A DNA stretch of 64,000 nt from Streptomyces asoensis (lineage in GTDB: Bacteria > Actinomycetota > Actinomycetes > Streptomycetales > Streptomycetaceae), in NCBI RefSeq assembly GCF_016860545.1, contig NZ_BNEB01000005.1, positions 2,852,001-2,916,000 of the forward strand. The letters run 5' to 3'. The position numbers and the translations under genes are program-made. Shown piece by piece: positions 15,243-24,007 of this stretch (position 1 is its first letter; each line of letters begins with the position of its first letter). The notes under the pieces are model-generated. The model made no database searches. It was not told the origin of the DNA and saw nothing but the letters and a program-made list of their open reading frames with translations.

Positions 15243-15561
15243 GCAGAAAGGGCTGAAGTCCTTTCACTCGAACGTTTAGGCCAGGATCCACCCCATGGAA
15301 GTACGGCTGTGACCTAGTCGACACCGAGGAATCAAAAAAAACTTTCCGGTAGGGGTTGTATCCGCCGCTGAGGTTTGCGAGTCTCTACGTGGCGATCGGG
15401 ACAGCCCGCAACACCGGCATCCACTGATCACCGGAACCCCTCTTCAAACAACAGGACCGCGCCGGGCAACCTGGCTGGTGGCCCTTCACTTGTTGAGGGA
15501 TTCGTGAAAGCGTTCACATTCACAAGCAACTTGCACGTAATACCAAGGAGAGGTAGCAGCC
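15243..15561 (+). other. Long leader/promoter region of wblE
   Basis: 319 bases without a gene. It contains a run of eight A residues (15334-15341), which is rare in this genome, an A+T-richer segment at 15500-15545 with a Crp-like palindrome, and the AAGGAGAGG ribosome-binding site just before wblE. I see no coding potential and no clear -10/-35 pair. Confidence 0.6.
15503..15518 (+). promoter_or_regulatory. Crp-like palindrome in the wblE leader
   Basis: CGTGA-AAGCGT-TCACA matches the cAMP-receptor-protein consensus TGTGA-N6-TCACA at nine of ten arm positions. It is centred about 50 bases upstream of the wblE ATG. The M. tuberculosis orthologue whiB1 is controlled by a Crp protein, which makes Crp control here plausible. 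Confidence 0.5.
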
Positions 15562-15819
15562 ATGGACTGGCGTCACAACGCCGTTTGCCGCGAGGAAGAC
15601 CCCGAGCTCTTCTTCCCCATCGGCAACACCGGTCCTGCGCTGCTGCAGATCGAGGAAGCCAAGGCCGTCTGCCGTCGCTGCCCGGTTATGGAGCAGTGTC
15701 TGCAGTGGGCGCTCGAGTCCGGTCAGGACTCCGGCGTCTGGGGTGGCCTCAGCGAGGACGAGCGTCGCGCCATGAAGCGCCGCGCCGCCCGCAACCGGGC
15801 CCGTCAGGCCACCGCCTGA
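15562..15819 (+). CDS. wblE: WhiB-family iron-sulfur regulator WblE
   Basis: 85-residue Wbl protein. The four cluster-ligand cysteines are C9, C37, C40 and C46 (C-x27-C-x2-C-x5-C), followed by the G(V/I)WGG turn and a basic RRAARNRAR tail. It binds a [4Fe-4S] cluster and, like M. tuberculosis WhiB1, its closest relative, probably acts with the principal sigma factor. ATG 15562 after AAGGAGAGG. A strong terminator follows. Its leader carries a Crp-like site. Confidence 0.96.
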   Translation: MDWRHNAVCREEDPELFFPIGNTGPALLQIEEAKAVCRRCPVMEQCLQWALESGQDSGVWGGLSEDERRAMKRRAARNRARQATA

Positions 15820-15961
15820 CAACACCCGCCCCGCAAGCCTCAGCTTGGCGGCGCGTGTGCCTGCCGGCCTGACAGGGCCGACAGCGAGTACGCATCTCCC
15901 GCCCCCGAGCCGCAGCGCGCAGTACCCCCGATGCGCAGCACATGCTGGCAACGAGCATTCG

Positions 15962-15990
15962 AGCCCCGGACCCCTGAACGGTCCGGGGCT
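15962..15990 (+). terminator. Terminator after wblE
   Basis: Perfect 11-base stem AGCCCCGGACC (15962-15972) / GGTCCGGGGCT (15980-15990) with a seven-base loop, followed by TCTTGCTGT. It could also end transcription arriving from the convergent pdtaS gene. Confidence 0.85.
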
Positions 15991-16097
15991 TCTTGCTGTC
16001 CGGCGCCCGCGCCCGTCCGGTGTCCGTAACACGCGGTGTCCGCAACACGCGGCGCCCGCACCACCTGGCGCCGGCGATCGCCCGCGCCGCCCGTGCG

Positions 16098-17573
16098 CTA
16101 TTTCTGCGCGCGCACCGGGATGTCCAGGATCACCTGCGTGCCGCGCTCCGGCGCCCGGACCATGTCGAACGTGCCGCCCAACTCGCCCTCCACCAGCGTC
16201 CGTACGATCTGGAGGCCCAGGTTGCCCGAGGTGTGCGGATCGAACCCGTCGGGCAGGCCGACGCCGTCGTCCTGGACGGTGACCAGGAGACGGCCCTCCT
16301 TCGTGGTGCCGCCGCGCACGGCCGAGACCTCGACGGTGCCGGTGTCGCCCTCGGTGAACCCGTGCTCCAGGGCGTTCTGGAGGATCTCGGTGAGGACCAT
16401 GGACAGCGGGGTGGCCACCTCGGCGTCCAGGATGCCGAAGCGGCCGCTGCGCCGCCCGGAGACCTTGCCCGGGGAGATCTCGGCGACCATCGCCAGCACC
16501 CGGTCGGCGATCTCGTCGAACTCGACCCGCTCGTCCAGGTTCTGAGACAGCGTCTCGTGCACGATGGCGATCGAGCCGACCCTGCGGACCGCCTCCTCCA
16601 GGGCCTCCCGGCCGCGCTCGGACTCGATGCGCCGGGCCTGGAGGCGCAGCAGGGCCGCCACGGTCTGGAGGTTGTTCTTCACCCGGTGGTGGATCTCCCG
16701 GATGGTGGCGTCCTTTGTGATCAACTCACGCTCGCGGCGGCGCAGTTCGGTGACGTCGCGCAGCAGCACGAGCGCGCCGATGCGGGTGCCCTTGGGCTTG
16801 AGCGGGATCGCCCGGAACTGGATGACGCCGTCCCTGGCCTCGATCTCGAACTCGCGGGGCGCCCAGCCGCTCGCGACCTTGGCGAGCGCCTCGTCCACGG
16901 GACCCCGGGTCGGGGCTAGTTCGGCGGTGGTCAGGCCGAGGTGCTGGCCGACCAGGTCGGAGGCCAGGCCCATGCGGTGGTAGGCCGACAGCGCGTTCGG
17001 GGAGGCGTACTGGACGATCCCCTCGCCGTCCACCCGGATCAGGCCGTCGCCGACGCGCGGTGCGGCGTCCATGTCCATCTGCTGGTCGGGGAACGGGAAG
17101 GAGCCGGCCGCGATCATCTGCGCGAGGTCCGAGGCGCTCTGGAGGTAGGTGAGCTCCAGGCGGCTCGGGGTGCGCACGGTGAGCAGGTTGGTGTTGCGGG
17201 CGATGACCCCGAGGACGCGCCCCTCCCGTCGCACGGGGATCGACTCCACCCGGACGGGGACCTCCTCGCGCCACTCCGGGTCGCCCTCGCGCACGATCCG
17301 CCCCTCGTCCAGGGCGGCGTCCAGCAGGGGGCGGCGCCCGCGCGGGACGAGGTGGCCGACCATGTCGTCCTGGTACGACGTCGGGCCGGTGTTCGGCCGC
17401 ATCTGGGCGACCGAGACATAGCGGGTGCCGTCCCGGGTGGGCACCCACAGGACCAGGTCGGCGAAGGAGAGGTCGGAGAGCAGCTGCCACTCCGAGACCA
17501 GCAGGTGGAGCCACTCGAGGTCGGAGTCGTCGAGTGCGGTGTGCTGGCGTACGAGTTCGTTCATGGAGGGCAC
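16098..17573 (-). CDS. pdtaS: PdtaS-type sensor histidine kinase
   Basis: 491-residue soluble histidine kinase that matches M. tuberculosis PdtaS along its length: a GAF-like N-terminal domain (about 1-160, with SDLSFADLVLWVPTRDG), a PAS domain (about 170-280, with YASPNALSAYHRMGL), a HisKA_2 dimerisation helix with the phosphoacceptor His in EIHHRVKNNLQ (about 293), and a HATPase domain with N and G boxes. No membrane segments. Its partner in other actinobacteria is an ANTAR-domain antiterminator, not encoded nearby. GTG 17573 chosen by alignment to PdtaS; ATG 17564 is an alternative. Confidence 0.92.
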   Translation of the reverse strand: MPSMNELVRQHTALDDSDLEWLHLLVSEWQLLSDLSFADLVLWVPTRDGTRYVSVAQMRPNTGPTSYQDDMVGHLVPRGRRPLLDAALDEGRIVREGDPEWREEVPVRVESIPVRREGRVLGVIARNTNLLTVRTPSRLELTYLQSASDLAQMIAAGSFPFPDQQMDMDAAPRVGDGLIRVDGEGIVQYASPNALSAYHRMGLASDLVGQHLGLTTAELAPTRGPVDEALAKVASGWAPREFEIEARDGVIQFRAIPLKPKGTRIGALVLLRDVTELRRRERELITKDATIREIHHRVKNNLQTVAALLRLQARRIESERGREALEEAVRRVGSIAIVHETLSQNLDERVEFDEIADRVLAMVAEISPGKVSGRRSGRFGILDAEVATPLSMVLTEILQNALEHGFTEGDTGTVEVSAVRGGTTKEGRLLVTVQDDGVGLPDGFDPHTSGNLGLQIVRTLVEGELGGTFDMVRAPERGTQVILDIPVRAQK

Positions 17574-17848
17574 GTCTGCGAGCGTACCCGCGGGTCTGTG
17601 CGTGGCCTAAACCCGTCGGCGGCGCGCGGGGCTGCGGCCTGGCCCGGAAACACCCGCGGGCCGCGGCGCCTGGGAGGGACCCTCAGCCCTACCCGGCACC
17701 GCAGCCCGGAGCAGTATCGGCCGCGGGGTGTGCGGTCCCGTCGGCCGAAGGGTGAGGAACCGGGGCAGTCAGGGCAGAGAGCTCCGGGTCCTCGGTCCGC
17801 CTTCCTGTGCGGGGAAGACGGAAGTTCTTCGGTTCTTTCCCTTCCCAT

Positions 17849-17864
17849 TGTGGACTAGACCACT
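17849..17864. promoter_or_regulatory. DasR operator (dre), distal to nagB
   Basis: TGTGGACTAGACCACT has 13 of 16 matches to the dre consensus ACTGGTCTAGACCACT, with an intact TGG..CTAGACCA core. It is about 240 bases upstream of nagB, and its 3' edge touches a GGAGGTG/ATG combination. Confidence 0.75.
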
Positions 17865-18044
17865 GGAGGTGTCCATGCGTGGAAGGGTTGTTCGTCGTGG
17901 CGGGTCTTCGGACGCTCTTACATCCACAACGCAGCCTAGCCTGTGCGGGTTCCCGCGCGGGGCCCGATACGGCAGGCATTTTCCGCTGTCCGCCGTGCGG
18001 ACGCCCCGGACGGAAACGGCCGGCTCTGTTAGATTGACCTCTGG

Positions 18045-18060
18045 ATTGGTCTAAACCACA
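18045..18060. promoter_or_regulatory. DasR operator (dre) at the nagB promoter
   Basis: ATTGGTCTAAACCACA matches the dre consensus at 13 of 16 positions. It ends 46 bases before the nagB start, a position suited to block transcription until glucosamine-6-phosphate releases DasR. Confidence 0.85.
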
Positions 18061-18106
18061 TAGCCCTTCCGGGCCCCCCGAGCCCCTCTCAGAACGGCAG
18101 GCCAGC

Positions 18107-18892
18107 GTGGAAGTTGTCATCGTTGCGGACGCCCGGTCGGGCGGCGAACTCATCGCCGAGGCCATGGCCCAGCTCCTGCGGCGCAAGCCCCGGGCCCTGC
18201 TCGGTGTGGCCACCGGCTCCACCCCGCTGCCCGTCTACCAGGCACTCGCGGCCCAGGTGCGCGCCGGGGGCGCGGACACCGCGCGGGCGCGGATCGCGCA
18301 GCTCGACGAGTACGTGGGGCTGCCCGCCGAGCACCCGGAGTCCTACCGTTCGGTGCTGCGCAGGGAGGTGCTCGAACCGCTGGGCATCGGCACGGAGGCG
18401 TTCCTCGGCCCGGACGGCACGGCCGAGGACGTGCAGGCCGCGTGCGCGGCGTACGAGGACGCGCTGGCCGCGGCAGGCGGGGTCGACCTCCAGCTGCTCG
18501 GGATCGGCACCGACGGACACATCGGGTTCAACGAGCCGTGCTCCTCACTGCGCTCGCGGACCCGGATCAAGACGCTGACCGAGCAGACCCGGGTCGACAA
18601 CGCGCGGTTCTTCGACGGGGACATCGAGCAGGTGCCGCACCACGTCATCACGCAGGGGATCGGCACCATCCTGGAGGCGCGGCACCTGGTGCTGCTCGCC
18701 ACCGGCGAGGGCAAGGCGGACGCGGTCGCGGCGACGGTGGAGGGGCCGGTCGCGGCCGTGTGCCCCGCGTCCGCGCTCCAGCTGCACCCGCACGCGACGG
18801 TCGTCGTCGACGAGGCCGCCGCGTCCAAGCTGAAGCTCGCGGACTACTTCCGCCACACGTTCGCGAACAAGCCCGCGTGGCAGGGCATCTAG
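18107..18892 (+). CDS. nagB: Glucosamine-6-phosphate deaminase
   Basis: 261 residues, converting glucosamine-6-phosphate to fructose-6-phosphate and ammonia, the entry of amino-sugar carbon into glycolysis. Family motifs: GVATGSTP (33-40, phosphate loop), LDEYVGL (66-72, with the proton-transfer Asp67), and GIGTDGHIGFNEP (132-144, with catalytic Asp136 and His138). GTG start at 18107. Its substrate is the known DasR effector, so NagB drains the inducer, and dre sites upstream close the loop. Confidence 0.96.
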   Translation: MEVVIVADARSGGELIAEAMAQLLRRKPRALLGVATGSTPLPVYQALAAQVRAGGADTARARIAQLDEYVGLPAEHPESYRSVLRREVLEPLGIGTEAFLGPDGTAEDVQAACAAYEDALAAAGGVDLQLLGIGTDGHIGFNEPCSSLRSRTRIKTLTEQTRVDNARFFDGDIEQVPHHVITQGIGTILEARHLVLLATGEGKADAVAATVEGPVAAVCPASALQLHPHATVVVDEAAASKLKLADYFRHTFANKPAWQGI

Positions 18893-18929
18893 GCCTCGCC
18901 TCCTGCCCGGCGGGGCCGTCCGTAGGACT

Positions 18930-18970
18930 ACGAGGCCGCCCGGTCCTCTGAGGGAGCCGGGCGGCCTCGT
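18930..18970. terminator. Bidirectional terminator between nagB and dasD
   Basis: Perfect 14-base stem ACGAGGCCGCCCGG (18930-18943) / CCGGGCGGCCTCGT (18957-18970) with a 13-base loop, between convergent genes. Confidence 0.88.
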
Positions 18971-18981
18971 CGTGGTGACGC

Positions 18982-20508
18982 TCAGGCGTGCGGGCCGCCC
19001 GCGACGACCTCCGCCGCCGCGGTGCCGCACACGCGGGCCGCGCCGTACGTGGCGATGTGCAGGGCGCCCCGGGGCGGGGCCTGGGGGACGCCCATCTCCA
19101 CGACCACCGTGTCCGGGCGGGCCGTCAGGAGGGTGTCCAGGGCCGCCGCCATCCAGGGGTGGCGGTGCTCGTCGCGGACGACGGCGACGATCCGCCGCTC
19201 CCCCGCCGCGGCCAGCGCCTCGTGTCCCGCGCCGGCGCCCGAGAAGCTGTCCGTCCGCGTCCCCGGCAGCAGCCGGGCGAGTTCCGCCGCGACGCCCCAG
19301 GGGGTCTCGTCACCGACGGCGATGTTCGCGACCGGGGTGAGCGCGGCGACGTACGGGGCATCGGTGAGCGGGGTGAAGACGTCCCCGCCGGTGAGGCGCA
19401 GGGCCCGGCGGGCTGCGATCAGCCCGACGTCCGCCCGCACGGCGCCCGGACCGGCCGGTCCCGGCCGCTCACCGGTGCCGGCCGCGGCCGTGCGCCCGGG
19501 AGCGGTCCAGCGGGCGAGCTCGCGGACCCGTCGCGCCGCGTCCGCGAGGCGCTGCTCGGGAAGTTCCCCGGCGCGGACGGCGGTGATCAGGGCGTCGCGC
19601 AGGCGCCGTACCGTCTCGTCGTCCGCCAGGCCGCCGCCCACGCAGATGGCGTCGGCGCCGGCCGCGATGGCGAGCACGCTGCCGCGTTCGATGCCGTAGG
19701 TGGCGGCGACGGCCTGCATCTCCATGCCGTCGGTGACGATCAGGCCGTCGTAGCCGAGTTCCTCGCGCAGCAGGGTGGTCAGGACGCGCGGGGACAACGT
19801 TGCCGGGCGGGCCGGGTCCAGGGCGGGCACCAGGATGTGCGCGCTCATCACCGCGCGGCTGCCGGCGGCGATGGCGGCGCGGAACGGGGCCAGCTCGCGT
19901 TCCGCCAGGACCGCCGGGTCGGCGTCGATGCGTGGGAGGGCGTGGTGGGAGTCGACGGCGGTGTCGCCGTGGCCCGGGAAGTGCTTGGTGCAGGCCGCCA
20001 CGCCCGCCGACTGGAGGCCGGTGACGTACGCGGCGGTGTGCCGGGCGACCAGGTGCGGGTCGGCGCCGAAGGAACGGACGCCGATGACCGGGTTCGCGGG
20101 GTTGGAGTTCACGTCGGCGGAGGGCGCCCAGTTGAGGTTGACGCCGCACCGCGCGAGGCGGCGGCCCAGCTCGGCGGCGACCTCCTGGGTGAGCGAGACG
20201 TCGTCCACCGCGCCCAGGGCGTGGTTTCCGGGGAAGCTGGAGCCGGTGCGCACCTCCAGGCGCGTGACGTCTCCGCCCTCCTCGTCGATCGCGACCAGGA
20301 CGTCGTCCCGCTCGGCGCGCAGCTGCGCGGTCAGTGCGGCGAGTTGTTCGGGCGAGGCGATGTTCCTGCCGAACAGGCCCACCGACGCCAGGCCCTCGCC
20401 CAGACGGCGCAGCAGCCAGTCGGGGGCGGTGGTGCCGGGGAATCCGGGTTGCAGGACCGTCAGGGCGTCACGGGTGAGAGTGTCGGTGCCGCTGGCGATT
20501 GTCGTCAT
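18982..20508 (-). CDS. dasD: Glycoside hydrolase family 3 beta-N-acetylglucosaminidase DasD
   Basis: 508-residue GH3 enzyme of the NagZ type. KHFPGHGDT (175-183) is the GlcNAc-specific loop, DSHHALP (186-192) carries the Asp-His general acid/base dyad, and IVTDGMEM has the nucleophile Asp260. A C-terminal domain of about 160 residues follows. No signal peptide, so it should act in the cytoplasm, cleaving chitobiose or other GlcNAc glycosides imported by DasABC. ATG 20508, eight bases after the dasC stop, so it is the last gene of the dasA-B-C-D direction. DasD is the name used for the S. coelicolor gene at this place. Confidence 0.92.
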   Translation of the reverse strand: MTTIASGTDTLTRDALTVLQPGFPGTTAPDWLLRRLGEGLASVGLFGRNIASPEQLAALTAQLRAERDDVLVAIDEEGGDVTRLEVRTGSSFPGNHALGAVDDVSLTQEVAAELGRRLARCGVNLNWAPSADVNSNPANPVIGVRSFGADPHLVARHTAAYVTGLQSAGVAACTKHFPGHGDTAVDSHHALPRIDADPAVLAERELAPFRAAIAAGSRAVMSAHILVPALDPARPATLSPRVLTTLLREELGYDGLIVTDGMEMQAVAATYGIERGSVLAIAAGADAICVGGGLADDETVRRLRDALITAVRAGELPEQRLADAARRVRELARWTAPGRTAAAGTGERPGPAGPGAVRADVGLIAARRALRLTGGDVFTPLTDAPYVAALTPVANIAVGDETPWGVAAELARLLPGTRTDSFSGAGAGHEALAAAGERRIVAVVRDEHRHPWMAAALDTLLTARPDTVVVEMGVPQAPPRGALHIATYGAARVCGTAAAEVVAGGPHA

Positions 20509-20516
20509 CGGGGGCG

Positions 20517-21383
20517 TTATCCCTTCACGGCGCCCGCGGTCAGCCCCGCGGCCATCTTGCGCTGGACGAGGAGGAAGAGGGCGACGATCGGTAGGGCCAT
20601 CATCGTGGCGCCGGCCATCATCGGGGCGTACTCGGTGCCGTGCTTGGTGGAGAAGTTGCTGAGCCAGACGGTCGCCGTCTGGTTCTTCTGGCTGAGCAGC
20701 ATCAGGGCGTACAGGTACTCGTTCCAGGCCTGGATGAAGCCGTAGACCGAGGTGGCGACCATGCCGGGGGCCAGCAGCGGGAAGACCACCCGCACGAAGG
20801 CCCCGGTGCGGGAGCAGCCGTCGACCATCGCGGCCTCCTCCAGCTCCTTCGGGATGTTGACGATGAAGCCGCGCAGGGTCCACACCGTGAAGGGGAGGAT
20901 GAAGGTCAGGTAGGTGATGATCAGGCCGGAGAGCTTGTCGTACTGGTCCAGGTCGTTCAGCAGCAGGAAGACCGGGATGATCATGGCGACGAGCGGGATC
21001 ATCTGGACGGCCAGGATGCCGACGATGACGATCTTGCGGCCGCGGAAGGCGAAGCGGGAGATGGCCAGGGCGGCCAGCAGGCCGACGACGACACCGATCG
21101 CCACGACCGCGAGCGAGACGAACAGGCTGCGGCCCACCGGGCCCCAGAAGTCGGCGATGTGCAGCGCGCGGCTGAAGTTGTCGAGGGTGAGCCCCGTCGG
21201 CAGCAGGCTCGGGTCCGGGTCGATCGCGTCCTTGGCCGGCTTGAACGCCGTGTCGACCATCCAGTAGGCGGGGAAGCCCATGACGGCGAAGACGAACAGG
21301 CCGAGGAGGTTCCAGCCCAGCTTGGACCGGCGGCGCCCGGTGCGGCTTCCCGCCCGGCCCGCCCCGGAGGCAACGGCGCTCAT
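20517..21383 (-). CDS. dasC: Chitobiose ABC transporter permease DasC
   Basis: 288-residue MalG-type permease with six membrane helices. The cytoplasmic EAA loop is ELEEAAMVDGCSRTGAF (about residues 190-206), which docks the ATPase. Together with DasB it forms the channel for (GlcNAc)2. Its start overlaps the dasB stop by four bases (ATGA). No ATPase gene is present; in streptomycetes the shared ATPase MsiK serves this transporter. Confidence 0.95.
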   Translation of the reverse strand: MSAVASGAGRAGSRTGRRRSKLGWNLLGLFVFAVMGFPAYWMVDTAFKPAKDAIDPDPSLLPTGLTLDNFSRALHIADFWGPVGRSLFVSLAVVAIGVVVGLLAALAISRFAFRGRKIVIVGILAVQMIPLVAMIIPVFLLLNDLDQYDKLSGLIITYLTFILPFTVWTLRGFIVNIPKELEEAAMVDGCSRTGAFVRVVFPLLAPGMVATSVYGFIQAWNEYLYALMLLSQKNQTATVWLSNFSTKHGTEYAPMMAGATMMALPIVALFLLVQRKMAAGLTAGAVKG

Positions 21384-22378
21384 TCGACCTCTCCGATCTT
21401 CAGCATCTGGCGCATGTAGACGGCGACCACCCCGAGCAGCAGCAGCACGGTGATCAGGGCGATCGCCGAGCCCTGGCCGTAGTCGTTGACGACGAAGGCG
21501 CGGTCGTAGGAGTACGTCGTCAGGAGCTGGAACTCGGCTTCCGGATGTCCGTTGCGCATGACGAAGACCTGGGGGAAGACGCCCATGTCCCAGATGACCG
21601 ACAGGGTCGTGAGCATCACGATGACCGGCTTGAGGATGGGCAGCGTCACGTACCGGAACACGCCCCAGGCGCCCGCGCCGTCGAGGCGGGCGGCCTCCTC
21701 CAGTTCGGCGGGGACCTGGGTGAGGCCGGCGCTGAGGGTGATCACCACGAAGGGCACGGCTCCCCAGACGACGAGGAGCATGATGACGGCCAGTCCCTGC
21801 GGTCCGCTGGCGAACCAGTTGTGGCCGATCAGCTCGACGCCCGGCAGTCTGCTGAGGACCGCGTTGAGGATGCCGTAGTCGGCGTCGAACAGCCACTTGA
21901 AGACGGTGGTGGCGACGATGACGGGCATGCCCCAGCTCGCCACGAGCGCGATGTTGACGAGGGTCTTCACCCAGCCGGAGACCCGCTGGAGGAGCAGCGC
22001 GATCAGCATGCCGATGACCATCGTGAAGATGACGCAGCCGGCCGCGAAGACGATCGTGCGGACCACGACCTGCCAGAACTCGCCGTCCGCCAGCACGCCC
22101 GAGAAGTTGCCGAACCCGACGGACTCGGCCGGCTGGAAGCCCCACAGCTGGGACTGGCCGAACTTCTGGAAGGACAGGGTGACCAGCCGGACCAGCGGAT
22201 AGCCCATGACGAGGGCGAGGACCAGCAGGCAGGGGGCGAGGAGCAGCCAGGGCGTCGCGCTCGCGCCAAAACGGCGGCCGCCGCGTGCTCTCTTCGCGCC
22301 GGGGCCGCCCGCGGGCGGTGGTGGTGGTGACTGCCGCGTCGGCGGCACTTCGGCAGTGGTCGTGTCTGCGGCACTCAT
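21380..22378 (-). CDS. dasB: Chitobiose ABC transporter permease DasB
   Basis: 332-residue MalF-type permease. A Pro-rich cytoplasmic N-terminus (residues 8-25) precedes six membrane helices; the EAA loop is ELEEAARLDGAGAWGVF (about 227-243). It pairs with DasC. It follows dasA after 119 bases that could hold an attenuating structure; the segment 22400-22495 contains several short G+C-rich repeats (gtcgtacg/gtacggg), possibly a partial terminator that gives more DasA than permease. Confidence 0.94.
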   Translation of the reverse strand: MSAADTTTAEVPPTRQSPPPPPAGGPGAKRARGGRRFGASATPWLLLAPCLLVLALVMGYPLVRLVTLSFQKFGQSQLWGFQPAESVGFGNFSGVLADGEFWQVVVRTIVFAAGCVIFTMVIGMLIALLLQRVSGWVKTLVNIALVASWGMPVIVATTVFKWLFDADYGILNAVLSRLPGVELIGHNWFASGPQGLAVIMLLVVWGAVPFVVITLSAGLTQVPAELEEAARLDGAGAWGVFRYVTLPILKPVIVMLTTLSVIWDMGVFPQVFVMRNGHPEAEFQLLTTYSYDRAFVVNDYGQGSAIALITVLLLLGVVAVYMRQMLKIGEVE

Positions 22379-22497
22379 CCGCGCGCTCCTCAGCGGTCCC
22401 TCGGGTCGTACGAAGGCGAAGCCCCGTACGGGTCGTACGGGAGGCAGGGCCCCGCCCCGACGAAGCCTTACGGGGTCCGCGGGGCCCTGCCTTCAGG

Positions 22498-23778
22498 TCA
22501 CTTGTTGTTGATGACCTTGTCGATCGCGGCGTCCGCTTCCTTCGCGGCGGCCTCGACCGTCTTCTTGCCGGTGCCGATGCTCTGGAGCATCGTCTGGAGC
22601 ACCTGGGCCTTCTCGACCTGGCCCCAGCCCGGAGCCATCGGGACGAACCAGTTGGACTCGGCGGCGGTGGCCGGCACCGCGGTGGCCGGGTCGTTCTTGA
22701 GGGTGGCGAGGTCGGTCTTGTTGTTGGGCAGGTTGCCCTTGGCCATCAGGCCCTTCTGCCCGGCGGGGCCGGTGAAGGCGTTGATCCACTCGGCGGCGAG
22801 GGCCTGCGCGTGCGACTTGACCGGCACGGCGAGGTCGGAGCCGCCGAGGAAGACCGGGAGGTTCTTGCCGGACGGACCGGGCATCACGAAGTTCTCGAGG
22901 TTGTCCTTGAGCTTGCCCGTCTTGTCGTTCTTCGGGTCGGCGGAGGTCGCGCCCTCCCAGGCCGCACCGAAGATCATCCCGGACTTGCCCTGGCCGTAGA
23001 CGATGTAACGGTCGGACTCGTCCTTGGTCTTGTCGCCGTGCATGTACTTGTCGACGACCGACTTGAACTCGTTGAGCCCCTTGACGGACTCGGGCGAGGA
23101 GAGGTTGGCCTTCCACTGGCCGCCCTCCTCCTTGGCGATCGAGCCGCCGGCGTCGTAGACGAAGGACATGGCCGCGTACCAGTCACGGGTGGGCTGGTAC
23201 CAGGCGGAGAACTTGTCGCCCTGCTTCTGCTGGACCTTGTCCAGGGCGGCGGTCAGCTCCGCGTAGGTCTTCGGCGCGGTCTTCACGCCGGCCGCGGCGA
23301 AGACGTCCTTGCGCCAGTTGCCGACCCGGCCGCCCGCGTAGTACGGCACGCCGTAGGTCTTGCCGTCGTAGGTGACCGAGGCCTTGAGGCCGTCGAGCCA
23401 GGCGGAGGAGTTGTCGAACTTGGCGGTGTCGAGGGGGGCGAAGGCGCCCTTGACCATGTAGCCGAGCATCTCGGTGTTGCCCATCTCGACCACGTCGGGC
23501 GCCTTGTCGGTGGCGAGGACCGCGTCGAGCTTGGCGTTCTTGTCGGGCCAGCCGTAGTACTCGTGGTTGATCTTGACGCCGGGGTGGGCCTTCTGCACCG
23601 CCGCGTCGGCCGCCTTCACCAGGTCCGGCCAGTTGTTCTGCGCGTCGACGGTGAGCCAGACGGTCAGCTCCTTGGCGTCGGTGCCCTTCGAGTCCCCACT
23701 CCCGCTGTCGTCCCCGCACGCCGCGATGGAGACCATCATGCCCGCGATACCGATCGCGGCTATCAGCTTGCGCTTCAC
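22498..23778 (-). CDS. dasA: Chitobiose-binding lipoprotein DasA
   Basis: 426-residue extracellular solute-binding protein (family 1). A lipoprotein signal ends in the lipobox SIAAC with lipidated Cys21; the mature part starts with an acidic Ser/Gly linker and then the sugar-binding fold (LTVWLTVDAQNNW and further). Known orthologues bind N,N-diacetylchitobiose and DasA loss affects development. GTG 23778 after GAGGAGG. It is the first gene of dasABC(D), repressed by DasR through dre sites at 23838-23877. Confidence 0.95.
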   Translation of the reverse strand: MKRKLIAAIGIAGMMVSIAACGDDSGSGDSKGTDAKELTVWLTVDAQNNWPDLVKAADAAVQKAHPGVKINHEYYGWPDKNAKLDAVLATDKAPDVVEMGNTEMLGYMVKGAFAPLDTAKFDNSSAWLDGLKASVTYDGKTYGVPYYAGGRVGNWRKDVFAAAGVKTAPKTYAELTAALDKVQQKQGDKFSAWYQPTRDWYAAMSFVYDAGGSIAKEEGGQWKANLSSPESVKGLNEFKSVVDKYMHGDKTKDESDRYIVYGQGKSGMIFGAAWEGATSADPKNDKTGKLKDNLENFVMPGPSGKNLPVFLGGSDLAVPVKSHAQALAAEWINAFTGPAGQKGLMAKGNLPNNKTDLATLKNDPATAVPATAAESNWFVPMAPGWGQVEKAQVLQTMLQSIGTGKKTVEAAAKEADAAIDKVINNK

Positions 23779-23837
23779 GCCATCCTCCTCAGGGATGCCA
23801 CACCCCCCGCCCACGGGCCGGGACCTCGATCTGGACC

Positions 23838-23853
23838 AATGGTGTAGACCAGT
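23838..23853. promoter_or_regulatory. DasR operator (dre) of dasA
   Basis: AATGGTGTAGACCAGT matches the dre consensus at 13 of 16 positions and lies 60 bases upstream of the dasA start. Confidence 0.85.
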
Positions 23854-23861
23854 GCGCAGAG

Positions 23862-23877
23862 CTTGGCTCAGACCAAT
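23862..23877. promoter_or_regulatory. Second, weaker dre-like site of dasA
   Basis: CTTGGCTCAGACCAAT keeps both TGG/CCA arms and AGACCA but diverges in the centre. It starts 24 bases after the first dasA dre, so the two could be bound side by side by DasR dimers. Confidence 0.5.
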
Positions 23878-24007
23878 AAGCCTGTCAAGGGTGGCCGAAC
23901 CCCCTCCGAACAGCCGTTATGGGACCTACATATGCAGGAACCTTTAAGTAAGAAGCCCTCGAAAACATCGGCTCCGGAGGGCGGCTCTCCGGTAGACCAT
24001 TTGCCCT

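Larger units (their letters stand above)
17574..18106. other. Regulatory region between pdtaS and nagB
   Basis: 533 bases without a supported gene. It holds two DasR operators (17849-17864 and 18045-18060). An ATG at 17875 behind GGAGGTG opens a 59-codon frame to 18054, but its codon use is unlike Streptomyces genes (many third-position A/T codons such as CTT, ACA, AGA), so I do not call it. The nagB promoter probably lies just upstream of 18045. Confidence 0.55.

Noticed and set aside
15328..15357. GGAAT ... GTT upstream of wblE as a SigR promoter
   Set aside because: The spacer is 22 bases; SigR promoters need about 18-19. Kept only as an A-tract note.
17875..18054. 59-codon frame behind GGAGGTG between the two nagB dre sites
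   Set aside because: Third-position composition and Arg/Ser/Thr-rich translation are unlike Streptomyces genes; no family recognised. Reported as a finding, not as a gene.
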